IMG/VR virus record: IMGVR_UViG_3300008259_000251
Location: 1 to 21,811 of that record
Strand: one strand, 5' to 3'
Origin: a virus
Length of the DNA: 21,811 nucleotides
In this document: in pieces, positions 9,001 through 14,695 of the stretch
Layout: each line of letters starts with the position of its first letter
Position numbering within the stretch: the stretch's first letter is position 1
Notes under the pieces: generated by a model
Told to the model about the DNA's origin: nothing
Databases searched by the model: none
The model's input: only the letters and a program-made list of their open reading frames with translations
Program-made: the position numbers and the translations under genes

Positions 9001-10742
9001 CCTCGATTTTTTAGACCTCTACTAATTAAAACTGTTTCGCCAATAGTGGAGGCAGAGTCAAGCGAGTCAATTAATGTTATTTGAGAAACTGAAGCACCGG
9101 TGATAGGATCGGGATGTTGTATGAATTTTACATTGTATATTTTGTTGTTGGCTAAAGAATCTGTATCGGCTGTAATTAATACCCGAGCTCCTTCAAATAA
9201 TTCTTCGCCATCAATATTATAACCTGTACTTCCTTCTATTACTGAAAACACGTCCGAAGTAAAATCATCAATATAATCAACCGTAGTTTTAGCTATTGAA
9301 CCGTGCTGATATAATTGAAGACCTGCTATAAATTCTATAATTGGACGTTTAGCTCTCGACGAGTCGGCGCCATCAAAACTAGTTCCGTTGTAGGTGTGTG
9401 CCTTATTCAATACCGATATATGGAACCAACGATTATAACGACTCCACGGATTAAGGTCAGGACTAGATCTGTTAATGGTAATATAATCTTTATCTACAGG
9501 ATAGGCAGATGCATCATCAAATGGTTCTGTATCAAATCCCGAATTATCAAATAGAATTTCAGGAATATTTTTACTAATTAACGGTACTACTAGATCTGTA
9601 AAGTTAACCAGAGTGATGGCTGTGCCTACTCCTTCTATCAACCATTTGTTGTCAGCATATTTTGTTGGTGTTATATTTCCAAAAAATTCAACAATTAATC
9701 CGTTGGTAAACTCTATGCCGTTACTAGAAGTATACGTAGACTTTCCTAATATTTCTTCGTCAACATTTATTTTAGTATTCGAATCCATATCGGATATGAT
9801 AAATCTTCCAAGTCTATCAGGGTAAACAGTGCTTTGATAATATAATACATCTGGTGCATTATAAGGCACTTCAAATGTTAATGTACCAGTGCTAATTCCA
9901 TTGTTTACTATGCCTTGATTATAATCCAGTGCTCCTTGTACATATACATCTTCAATAAACTCCCAGTCTTGTGAATTCAATGTTATGCTACTACCGTCAG
10001 CTGGTGATATCTGTATTTTTGCTTTCCATAGTTTCCCGTCATAGATAACTACCTGTCCTGCATTGTATGGTACAATAGGATCAAAAATCAAAGATCCAGT
10101 ATCATAGTAGCTTCTTATTGCAAATGCTTCGCCTGGTAGTGATATGTTAAACTTGTAAGTTTGTCCTCGGTACAGATTAATCGTGGGATTATTTGTTAAG
10201 CCGTCTGGTGTAAAAATCCAATTGTCGCCAATTCCCTGTCTAACTTTGTAGGTGCTAACAATTGTTGATGCCTGGCCTAAAACTCTTACAGGAGGCGGGC
10301 CGCTCGGTGCCCAATAGTATTGTCTAAAATTAGTAAACTTATCCCAGTCAATAGGAGGATCCCAACTAAAATGATCAGCTTCAGTTTCTAGACTGTCATT
10401 TTCATTTTGATTATTAAAAAATTTCAGCTGATTTTTAAAATCTATATAATCGTAAAAATTTGTTATTCTTGAATTTTCATCGCGAATAACAACACCAGGT
10501 TCTAGTTGATATCTGGAACGAAGTGTATTGTTGCTGTCAAGATAAATGTCTTTGCCATTATATGTTTTTCCAAATCTGCGGCCAACATATCCTACAGTTT
10601 TTTCTAAAACTCCAGGTTGTATCAAAGGATCAACTACTCCTGCTAAAAATTTAGCATTAGCGTCTGTTTGAAAAATCTGTGGTAATAGTTCTACTGCACG
10701 TCTAATTGGTAATTCACTATCTGGAAAAATATTTTTTGCCAT
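1..10742 (-). CDS. Giant virion structural protein, baseplate/tail-fibre-like, partial (3' end beyond window)
   Basis: One reading frame runs from an ATG at 10742 to the left edge without a stop: 3,580 codons plus 2 bases, roughly 390 kDa and still incomplete. The start is supported by an AAGG Shine-Dalgarno six bases upstream, and it lies 8 bases after the gp6 stop. The N-terminus begins MAKNIFPDSELPIRRAVELL. No catalytic motif was recognised. Visible parts include a tryptophan/proline-rich block at about residues 1153-1213 (FYDTTRPHQCPWEMLGF), six FG-GAP-like propeller repeats between about 2180 and 2953, CBM5/12-like modules at about 225, 1467, 1735, 2222, 2558 and 2685, and Gly/Thr-rich beta repeats at about 2365-2530. 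The position directly after gp6 is that of genes 7-12 in T4, but I see no clear likeness to gp7. My inference is a baseplate-attached peripheral or fibre-like protein that may bind cell-surface sugars. The structural role is fairly secure from context; the precise role is unknown. Confidence 0.85.
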   Translation of the reverse strand, partial: MAKNIFPDSELPIRRAVELLPQIFQTDANAKFLAGVVDPLIQPGVLEKTVGYVGRRFGKTYNGKDIYLDSNNTLRSRYQLEPGVVIRDENSRITNFYDYIDFKNQLKFFNNQNENDSLETEADHFSWDPPIDWDKFTNFRQYYWAPSGPPPVRVLGQASTIVSTYKVRQGIGDNWIFTPDGLTNNPTINLYRGQTYKFNISLPGEAFAIRSYYDTGSLIFDPIVPYNAGQVVIYDGKLWKAKIQISPADGSSITLNSQDWEFIEDVYVQGALDYNQGIVNNGISTGTLTFEVPYNAPDVLYYQSTVYPDRLGRFIISDMDSNTKINVDEEILGKSTYTSSNGIEFTNGLIVEFFGNITPTKYADNKWLIEGVGTAITLVNFTDLVVPLISKNIPEILFDNSGFDTEPFDDASAYPVDKDYITINRSSPDLNPWSRYNRWFHISVLNKAHTYNGTSFDGADSSRAKRPIIEFIAGLQLYQHGSIAKTTVDYIDDFTSDVFSVIEGSTGYNIDGEELFEGARVLITADTDSLANNKIYNVKFIQHPDPITGASVSQITLIDSLDSASTIGETVLISRGLKNRGKMFYFTGTDWRLSQEKTKVQQQPLFDAFDSTGISFSNVESYPTSSFSGSEILSYAKGNGIVDTELGISLQYLNIDNVGDIQFLFNWDSQTFTYQINKVPYVKAINEGFYKLNQTNQYANGWQLSNKDYIQPILDSTTIQATTNTVKFNTVDWNTVDINVTKILFYVNGVRLENSLVNINEGIANNGTFVFAKDFLADDAVVIKIFSNAEPNQGYYEIPIGLEKNPLNQNIEKFTLGQAIDHVTTSLELSDNFVGIYPGVSNLRDIDSYQNNGRRFVKHAGIAPLAITLLCDRQINIIKSIEYALQAYTDFKNKFFELSKEILYNDDPAESLDQIISEYGKAKTENSAFVDSDMIGSGAYTELAYIVDDIDISNFRLSNYFDLNTLSRKAVYLYKNKQQLIQGRDYQFSENASYVTLLIPVIEGDLIVIREYVSTAFNFIPFTPTSLGLYKKYLPSKFIDDTYIEPIEVIRGHDGSITKAFGDYRDDILLELELRIYNNIKSQYNESIFNIDDVVGGYYGNAEYSKDLVDVIVAQDFLKWISGTNINYTINQYLDTENSFTYTYNNMTDSLGTSSLPGYWRGVYQWFYDTTRPHQCPWEMLGFSEKPTWWESEYGPAPYTRGNLILWEDLRDGIIRQGSRAGIYDRYKRASILSHIPTDDLGNLLSPLDSGLAKNFSLINNTGAFKLGDMGPVEYGWRSSSEWPFALVKALCLLKPFNYINNSFDISKLDKNIIGQTVNKKTRVFDTLDNFEMPIVGVSQSAGLVCYVINYLRSQGQQESLLLDKISGIDVNLTTRLSGFVDQTQQKYLLDSKSPRSSSSSIFIPPENYEIIFNSSTPVSTISYSGVLIEKTDGGWKITGYDNQFPYFNYFGAIESPGDSVIAVGGVSEDIVKWQPEKFYGNGTCIQNGNNYFRSIKSFTSGVNFNTENLKQIPQPSTVGSVNALYRKTFYKLRPNVLSYGEILPTIQKVVDFLLGYGEYLSSQGFVFDQYDRDNKTSQDWLTSSKEFMFWTKHNWDVGALISISPSASKVNVNFALGVADNLFDNFYPYQILKADGTALLPAFINVNRDFQNLTITVTNTSDGIYFFKAHFILKEHVTIFSDVTVFNDVIYNKPTGYRQDRIKSRGFRTVDWDGDYTSPGFIFDNVNIQIWSPFYEYRMGDIVNFKSINWTCKKNHTSQVEFNDSFWTKLDSTPVKQLIPNFDYKINQFEDYYNLDSDGLGSSQRDLGRHLIGYQTRDYLQNIAQDDIVQFQLYQGFIREKGTLNAITKIFDKLSKTDEDSIVVNEEWAFRSGRLGNLAEINETEFEIFSSSLEINPQPVEIINEQISDIKTDQIYRIDSKNFTLARDGAFTTSITPQTYLEPTSRIAGYVRQDQVDFVVKNTEELLQLDINNFVENSTVWITFDKQSWNVLRFVNLPLLRIIGITKNNLSVVITLDKLHDIVVDNIVGIKDIVDLEGFFKVIAVSSNTITVELSASTLNPEFSDSIYTTLNVFKSSRIENYDNLNLTDVAALPNSTKLWVDSNENQRWEVIEKNKQYSGKDLIEYGIETPIGSGTKVLYIEKLKQVISSMPATGYVFSYVETAEGLKLYQIISPPTSVKLKLNGSFGLSMAASEDGEYLIIGSPYASFIASKFMGDFKPTDSYFAGEIVLYNGKLWKAVNDFTGNALSNLGDSTFITFNTADWIPATLIEENSTGRFAGYAGQGLITIYKFVNNQWIESLSIVSPRPAQDEFFGSNLTIGSTLGKYFLAVSAVGARDNRGRVYLYEYDTITVTEVESAEVASGGSDYTVYEIDTVTIVDGGVGYNPESAGLVLTVTYLGQTATFTAEVDTETLIPGDNSVAFSVKTVTPLDRGLWIDLPSAPLLVTAEPSESSDGSSLSVGCLVSVTFRPAVIEPTTLTVTYDNQTATFLATIDSGIVTAATPISRGRFTTVRPGTKPTTSAPGYGSGATLTITYREIQTQGWLHLENTNYVGIYDGTKFYPTGSIVWQDNRLYQAIVDYQGDGSSIPVNEAGRLDTIDWIELDSISTQNSLPTNIALDDDDSTTPYSDSTIPVGLFTPDQISELVKIGDEFGTSLAMNQDGSILVVGSPNSDGQYFTRYKGPWISYQEYREGDVVLRNSLYYRLVEPFDQNPLPDSALDSTIVSKNQPPDNGYEFWQQISNDNTLITGKIYIYKRNANKVYELQQVITAENIEQLNLTNSAVDISAGDRFGFAMDINASGSVLVVSCPEADVRFQNQGSVFVFNTTSTQLPEYSLAQKLYSFEYYNNALFGSAVSIDSDATRIVVGAKNAPYRLPVRFDVGDATSFDGNSTTFTKNQGYTGQVYVFERKDNVFILAEKLEADLKNAESFGYSLDCVGSVIITGSPTYRLTEIDQNLLDDSRGMTRLFRKDPFIQIWNVTASQGLRANLELFKSIEIYDPENSIKLADIDIIDHAKLKILGLAEQEIAYKTVYDPATYTIGADEQVVDADQAWFEKNVGKLWWDLSKVKWIEYEQGDLTYRQGHWNQMAYGSSIDVYEWVESVLLPSDWSILADTNEGLSEGISGQPLYPQDTVYSIKEIYNSSTGVLVGTRYYFWVKNKTLVPANVPGRRVSSASVSSLISSPQSSGIPIVALIDKDKFLFYNFDQLLRVEKALFNIEFKNTKTSNGIVHTEYQLLTEGMVGSEPNTNLETKWIDSLVGFDQSGNTVPDPKLPIKQKYGLSFRPRQSMFKDNNKILKIVLDKVNTILLTRPFADIIDFTRLNQVDSIPASTLDLYDQAVDTYIDLTVLNTLRVTQASLRVNLVDGAKAVATLDNQGRISSVSVTAKGKKYTSATATARQFAVLVRNDETADGFWSIYSWDDIRKTFFRSASQGFDTTKYWSYTDWYAPGYSSVSRIVKEIGNLYEEPTIQIELGDILRLKEYGTGGWALLQKTQPGLGSILGNYNLIARQNGTIVFSSNLYSSSTITLGFDATANYGIGSYDLLPTLELRTILQAIKQDIFINDLSLLWNDLFFTSI
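1884..4206 (-). repeat. Six FG-GAP-like beta-propeller repeats within the giant protein
   Basis: Six copies of the pattern FG-x-(S/A)-(L/M/V)-x(4-8)-G-x-x-(L/I)-(V/I)-(V/I/T)-(G/S)-(S/A/C) occur in frame. Examples are FGLSMAASEDGEYLIIGSP (about 4120-4190), FGSNLTIGSTLGKYFLAVSA (3740-3805), FGTSLAMNQDGSILVVGSP (2725-2790), FGFAMDINASGSVLVVSCP (2300-2365), FGSAVSIDSDATRIVVGAK (2125-2190) and FGYSLDCVGSVIITGSP (1895-1955). Strands such as GRVYLYEYD, GSVFVFN and GQVYVFERKD follow several copies, as expected for blades of an integrin-alpha-type propeller. Long insertions separate the early copies. The repeat pattern is directly visible; the fold is inferred from the family signature. Confidence 0.75.
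2515..10068 (-). repeat. Scattered CBM5/12 (ChtBD3)-like modules within the giant protein
   Basis: Modules with the pattern Y-x-x-G-(D/E/Q)-(I/V)-V-x-(Y/F)-x-x-x-x-(W/Y)-x-(A/C), mostly ending in a W-x-x-(L/I) strand, recur in frame. They lie at about 9960-10068 (YNAGQVVIYDGKLWKAKI), 5436-5556 (YRMGDIVNFKSINWTCKKNH then FWTKL), 3943-4083 (YFAGEIVLYNGKLWKAV then ADWIP), 2925-3072 (FYPTGSIVWQDNRLYQAI then IDWIEL) and 2515-2691 (YREGDVVLRNSLYYRLV then FWQQI). A weaker one lies at about 6255-6345. This pattern matches the short carbohydrate-binding modules found in chitinases and in some phage tail proteins. Sugar binding is inference: the aromatic residues are present, but the ligand cannot be told. 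Confidence 0.6.
3120..3660 (-). repeat. Gly/Thr-rich beta repeats with a near-duplicate strand pair
   Basis: Within the giant protein, LTVTYLGQTATFTAEVDT (about 3508-3563) and LTVTYDNQTATFLATIDS (about 3253-3310) are near copies about 84 residues apart. A third partial copy, ATLTITY, lies near 3140-3160. A Gly-Gly-x-Gly-Tyr turn (IVDGGVGYNP) precedes the first copy. A related sequence (VSVTAKGKKYTSATATARQF) occurs near 540-640. Such units resemble beta-solenoid or Ig-like stalk repeats of phage tail proteins, but I cannot assign a family. Confidence 0.55.
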
Positions 10743-10750
10743 CTTACACC

Positions 10751-13700
10751 TTAATATGTACTAGAACTGACTGAAACAATTGATGTTCTAGTTTCAACTG
10801 CATTTATAGCTGTTACAATTTCGATATCGTCGACGGTTGCTCCGCTAACAAATATTTCATCTGATCGACTTTGTATTTCAAATAAACTACCAAATGACTG
10901 ACTGAGTTGTCTAGGAACAATAGTCATGTTACTGACATCAGGCGACACTGCATTTGTAATAAAGGTAATTAATTCGCTAACATAAAATCTGTCCCCAAAG
11001 TCCCAATTTTTAATATCAAAAAAAGTATTAATTGAATTAATAATACGCACTTTAAGGTCGTTGTCATTAATTGTTTTGTATGGGTTTTTAACAACTTTAA
11101 ACACGGCCTGTAAACTTTCATCTGCTAACGCACCAAACAATATTTTATAATTTGTTGTATGATAAACTATTTCGTCACTGATAGATTTTATAGCATTGAG
11201 ATTTGTACCAAAACTTATACGTAAGCTATCAGAACTTGGAGCTTCGGGTTTCGCGGCGGCTCCTGCAAGATAATTTCTAAAAGCAGTATCGTATGACCGT
11301 GTTAATAAAAATATATCAACAATGTTGCTAACACTAGGATCAATCCTTCTATCAACGTTTGCATTGTGAATATAATGGAATTTTAATTTATCTCTTCCTA
11401 CATTGGCTTTATAGTTACTCTGCAACTCTAAAATTTTAGAGTTATTAGAAGATACTACTACCTTTTTAATTCTGTCTTCATTGCTGTTATAGAAATATAT
11501 AAAACTGCCTTCTGCATAGTCATCTATGTTGATATTGCTTTCAGTCGGAGTAGCCGTGATAATTTTTGTTGAATTATCAATAAATTCAAAAATTTTATTT
11601 CCTGCTATATCAACTGTTTCTTGAAAAAATAAAAATTTTTCTTCTGCATTTTCAGTCCCAGAAAAATCCGTACCTACAACTTCTTCAAATGCATCTGGGT
11701 CATCTATTATTCCGTCATCGTCAGAATCAGCAAATGAAATTTTGATTTGATCAGCTGCTTCGTAGCCATCTTCGTATCTAATAGTATCACTGATTTCAAA
11801 TGGAATATCTCTAGTCAATGCATTAATTTTTGTAAAATCTGTGTTAATTCCTAGAATTTTAATTTGATCTTTTACTGTTTTTCCGGTTACTGCACTATAT
11901 GTTTTTTGATTTGTGTCAAGATAAAATCTATTCTCACTGATGCTGCCAAATGCATAGTAAAGTCCTCTTACTCGTACATTGTAACGATCGCCTTCTTTTA
12001 CAAAAGCTACTAGCCAAGATGCATCAATTGAACTGTTAGAAACGTCGCCGGTTTTTCCTAAACTAAAATTTATAGTGGTATTCAAATTTGAAGACGTTAT
12101 AATTTTCCATGCCGATTCAACGTAGTCGTATCTTAGACCAAAATTTAGATTATTCAACATGAAATTAATTATTTCATTTTCTAACGCTGTAGGCAAATTG
12201 TTTACAAATTTAGGTATTATTCGAGAAGCCACGGCTCTTGAAGGGATTATATCATTAAATTCAACTGGGCCAAGTCCCGACACTAGAGCGCCGCGATTAG
12301 AATTAGTGCCGTCACCCGCTACCTTAGTAACTTTAGTCCAAATATACGATTTGTAATCAGCATCTTGAGAACTAGTATCGACTTCAACTATTTGATTGTC
12401 TTTGAAAACATTTTTTTTGCCGGTGACTGTTGAAGTGGGAGGAATAAATTTTATTAATGCTCCTACCTTGGCATACTTTAACGTGTTAGTTGTATAGGTT
12501 CCACATTTTAACAAGGCAGAATCTATGGTGTTAATAAAATAACCAGTTGAATTATTAATGTCGTTGGTTATCTGTGTCCAGGCGGTAGTTTGGTCTACAA
12601 AAACAATTTTGTTGTATTTTGTAAAATAGAAGTTGTAAACTTCAGTGTTTGTAAATAATGGCTCTATACTATTTCTTAAAAAATTAATTATATCTAATCG
12701 ATTAGAATATTTAAAATTTAACGTTTTTTCATTTTCTTCTTTATAGATAAAACCGTCAGTGGCAAAGACATTTACAGAACTATATTTTCCGCTGACATCT
12801 ATAATGTCAAAGTTTCTTGAAATTCCACTAGAAGTTCTGTTTATAGACTTGACCTTTAAGATATCTTGAGAAGCGCCAAACGGTGCCAAGTTATAATCTT
12901 CGCCGGTGATCATTCTGTTTTGTGTATAATACACCGCAGGTGCGTTGGCTCTAATTGAAGCAACGTCTTCAGAGGCTGCTGCAGATGTCACTGAAGTTTT
13001 TAAACTAAGGCTGATTGTGAGTGTGTGTTCTACGCCCTGCTTGTTAGCATATGGAATAGAAACGTTTATTCCTCTCATTTCTGTTGGGCTGATTGTGTAC
13101 ACTAATCCGTTACTGACTCTATAATAAAATCTAAAACTTCCTTGCGGTAAGTTTCCGTAAACTCCGTCACCGAACAGAATATCTACTCTGTCATTGTTTT
13201 TTGTAAGGACTTCGTAGATAGTTCTTACATTGTTTGTAACACTATTATAGGCAATATTGTTTCCTACAAGAGACGATACTCGTGTCCATTCCGCTTGTTG
13301 TGTGCCTGCTGTATCTAGGCCAAATAACCATAGATCGTCATTGTTGATATTTTCTGCATCAACTGCTACTTTTTCATTAGTGGTCGGAACTGCAATGGCA
13401 AAATCTGCTAGCTCTAGACTACCTTGCTTAAACATTAAAAAGAAACCAGTGTTTGAACTTCCTGCGCCACGAGAATCGTTTTTGTATATAAAACCTAGCT
13501 CATTTTTTGGCACTGGTGGTTCTTCGTATATATTTTCTTTATCAATAAAACTTGTGCTCACCACCTCAAATGACATGCCGCGGCCGGCAACTGTTTTTGT
13601 ATAGGCAAATAACGGTACATCTGCTAACAATGTTCTAAATCTATATTGTTCAGTTGGTATCGTCTGTATAATTGCAGAGCCTTGACTACGGCCAAATTCA

Positions 13701-14203
13701 GTGTTATCGCTCATTGCCGAATTCAACACCAAGATAAACTGTTCTAACCAGTTTATGTTTGTGGGATCATTCCAAATAATAGTCTGTGATTGTAGATTTT
13801 TTCCGTTGCTGTCTAATAGATCTTCTGTGGTACTTACGGTGTCAAATTTTAACAGGCCTGTTGCTGCAATGTTTCTCTTGGCATTGTAACTCAGCATACG
13901 TGCTAGGCGTAGCACACTTTCTTTTCTTTCAGCTAGTTCTAAAAAATTTTCTCTACTTGCTAGATCAATACGAAAACTTATGCTTTGACCAAGGAATGCC
14001 ACTGCATCGATTAATGCCAAGTATTCTGAACTTTCTATGTAATCGTTGAAATCTTCTGGGTAGTTTTCACGCAGATACGTGATCATTACTCTACGAAGAT
14101 TTTCAAAATCATAGCTTTTAAAATCAGCATTTTGAAAAGTCTGATATATAGTTTTCCAATCTTGGTTGAGTATTAAATTAGTTTGTCTTGTTGTGGTTGA
14201 CAT
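10751..14203 (-). CDS. 6: Baseplate wedge protein gp6 (Baseplate_J-type), enlarged
   Basis: This is the 1,150-aa counterpart of T4 gp6, the wedge protein whose dimers form the ring holding the baseplate together. The N-terminal 130 residues (DFENLRRVMITYLRENYPED, then ALIDAVAFLGQSISFRIDLA and a Leu/Arg-rich helix ending in LSYNAKRN) are typical of the T4 gp6 family. A baseplate-J segment lies at about residues 405-437 (SIRANAPAVYYTQNRMITGE). T4 gp6 is 660 aa, so nearly 500 residues are extra, mostly C-terminal of the J segment. The extra part includes an Asp-rich loop at about 824-838 (DSDDDGIIDDPDAF) resembling a calcium-binding loop. The ATG has an AAGGAA site about 10 bases upstream. The gene follows gp25 after a 45-base gap and is followed 8 bases later by the giant gene. 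The identity is firm; the roles of the insertions are unknown. Confidence 0.93.
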   Translation of the reverse strand: MSTTTRQTNLILNQDWKTIYQTFQNADFKSYDFENLRRVMITYLRENYPEDFNDYIESSEYLALIDAVAFLGQSISFRIDLASRENFLELAERKESVLRLARMLSYNAKRNIAATGLLKFDTVSTTEDLLDSNGKNLQSQTIIWNDPTNINWLEQFILVLNSAMSDNTEFGRSQGSAIIQTIPTEQYRFRTLLADVPLFAYTKTVAGRGMSFEVVSTSFIDKENIYEEPPVPKNELGFIYKNDSRGAGSSNTGFFLMFKQGSLELADFAIAVPTTNEKVAVDAENINNDDLWLFGLDTAGTQQAEWTRVSSLVGNNIAYNSVTNNVRTIYEVLTKNNDRVDILFGDGVYGNLPQGSFRFYYRVSNGLVYTISPTEMRGINVSIPYANKQGVEHTLTISLSLKTSVTSAAASEDVASIRANAPAVYYTQNRMITGEDYNLAPFGASQDILKVKSINRTSSGISRNFDIIDVSGKYSSVNVFATDGFIYKEENEKTLNFKYSNRLDIINFLRNSIEPLFTNTEVYNFYFTKYNKIVFVDQTTAWTQITNDINNSTGYFINTIDSALLKCGTYTTNTLKYAKVGALIKFIPPTSTVTGKKNVFKDNQIVEVDTSSQDADYKSYIWTKVTKVAGDGTNSNRGALVSGLGPVEFNDIIPSRAVASRIIPKFVNNLPTALENEIINFMLNNLNFGLRYDYVESAWKIITSSNLNTTINFSLGKTGDVSNSSIDASWLVAFVKEGDRYNVRVRGLYYAFGSISENRFYLDTNQKTYSAVTGKTVKDQIKILGINTDFTKINALTRDIPFEISDTIRYEDGYEAADQIKISFADSDDDGIIDDPDAFEEVVGTDFSGTENAEEKFLFFQETVDIAGNKIFEFIDNSTKIITATPTESNINIDDYAEGSFIYFYNSNEDRIKKVVVSSNNSKILELQSNYKANVGRDKLKFHYIHNANVDRRIDPSVSNIVDIFLLTRSYDTAFRNYLAGAAAKPEAPSSDSLRISFGTNLNAIKSISDEIVYHTTNYKILFGALADESLQAVFKVVKNPYKTINDNDLKVRIINSINTFFDIKNWDFGDRFYVSELITFITNAVSPDVSNMTIVPRQLSQSFGSLFEIQSRSDEIFVSGATVDDIEIVTAINAVETRTSIVSVSSSTY

Positions 14204-14220
14204 TCGTATCCAGTTCCTTT

Positions 14221-14233
14221 GTAGTATTTAATC
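14221..14233 (-). promoter_or_regulatory. Possible weak late promoter upstream of gp6
   Basis: On the minus strand GATTAAATACTAC lies 18 to 30 bases before the gp6 ATG, in the 45-base gap after gp25. It shares AAATACTA with the T4 late consensus (TATAAATACTATT) but has a mismatch in the core. It could boost expression of gp6 and the giant gene, or be chance in AT-rich DNA. Confidence 0.3.
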
Positions 14234-14248
14234 AGAAAAAATAACTGG

Positions 14249-14686
14249 TCATTTAATGACTGAATTGTTTTTATCAAAGTCAAAGGTCATTCTTTCATTG
14301 ACATTAAAAGGAATATAAACTATGTCAGCTTCAATGCGTATTCCTTGATCTGTTGAATCTACCAACACTGCATTAATGGCAATTCTAGGATCGTAGTTAA
14401 TAATATCTTCAACATCTTTAGATATAAGAGTTTTTACTTCATCGGTAAAATTTTCAAAAATCATATCCCAAATAATAGTTCCAAAATTTGGGTTTTCTAA
14501 TTTTTCACCTTTTCGAATATAAAAATGATTTATAATATCTTGTTTAACTAGATCTATATCATATAGTTTAAAATTCTTTTTAGATTCTGCTGAGCTAAAC
14601 CCCTTGTAGGTAAATGCGCCGTTATCTCTATCGCCTACACTGGCTTTGTTTTTTGCCACAGTTTTTTGATTATATAGTTTTGCCAT
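14249..14686 (-). CDS. 25: Baseplate wedge subunit gp25
   Basis: The product is a 145-aa member of the GPW/gp25 family, close to T4 gp25 (132 aa). In contractile tails gp25 binds the gp6 dimer core and touches the first sheath ring, so it takes part in starting sheath assembly and contraction. The diagnostic segment is at residues 36-80: a helix (DIDLVKQDIINHF), then R-K-G-E-K at 58-62, N-P-x-F-G-T at 65-70, and a hydrophobic/acidic helix. The C-terminal strands (IRIEADIVYIPFN) match the family's closing beta sheet. The first 30 residues are basic and polar and look like an extension. An AAGGAA site precedes the ATG. It sits between gp5 (9-base gap) and gp6, as expected for co-assembled wedge and hub genes. 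Confidence 0.93.
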   Translation of the reverse strand: MAKLYNQKTVAKNKASVGDRDNGAFTYKGFSSAESKKNFKLYDIDLVKQDIINHFYIRKGEKLENPNFGTIIWDMIFENFTDEVKTLISKDVEDIINYDPRIAINAVLVDSTDQGIRIEADIVYIPFNVNERMTFDFDKNNSVIK

Positions 14687-14695
14687 GTTTATTCC

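Noticed and set aside
421-9825. Short plus-strand open frames (63-127 codons) inside the first 10.7 kb
   Set aside because: They lie opposite the giant minus-strand frame, have atypical composition and no ribosome sites, and show no recognisable motifs; they are shadows.
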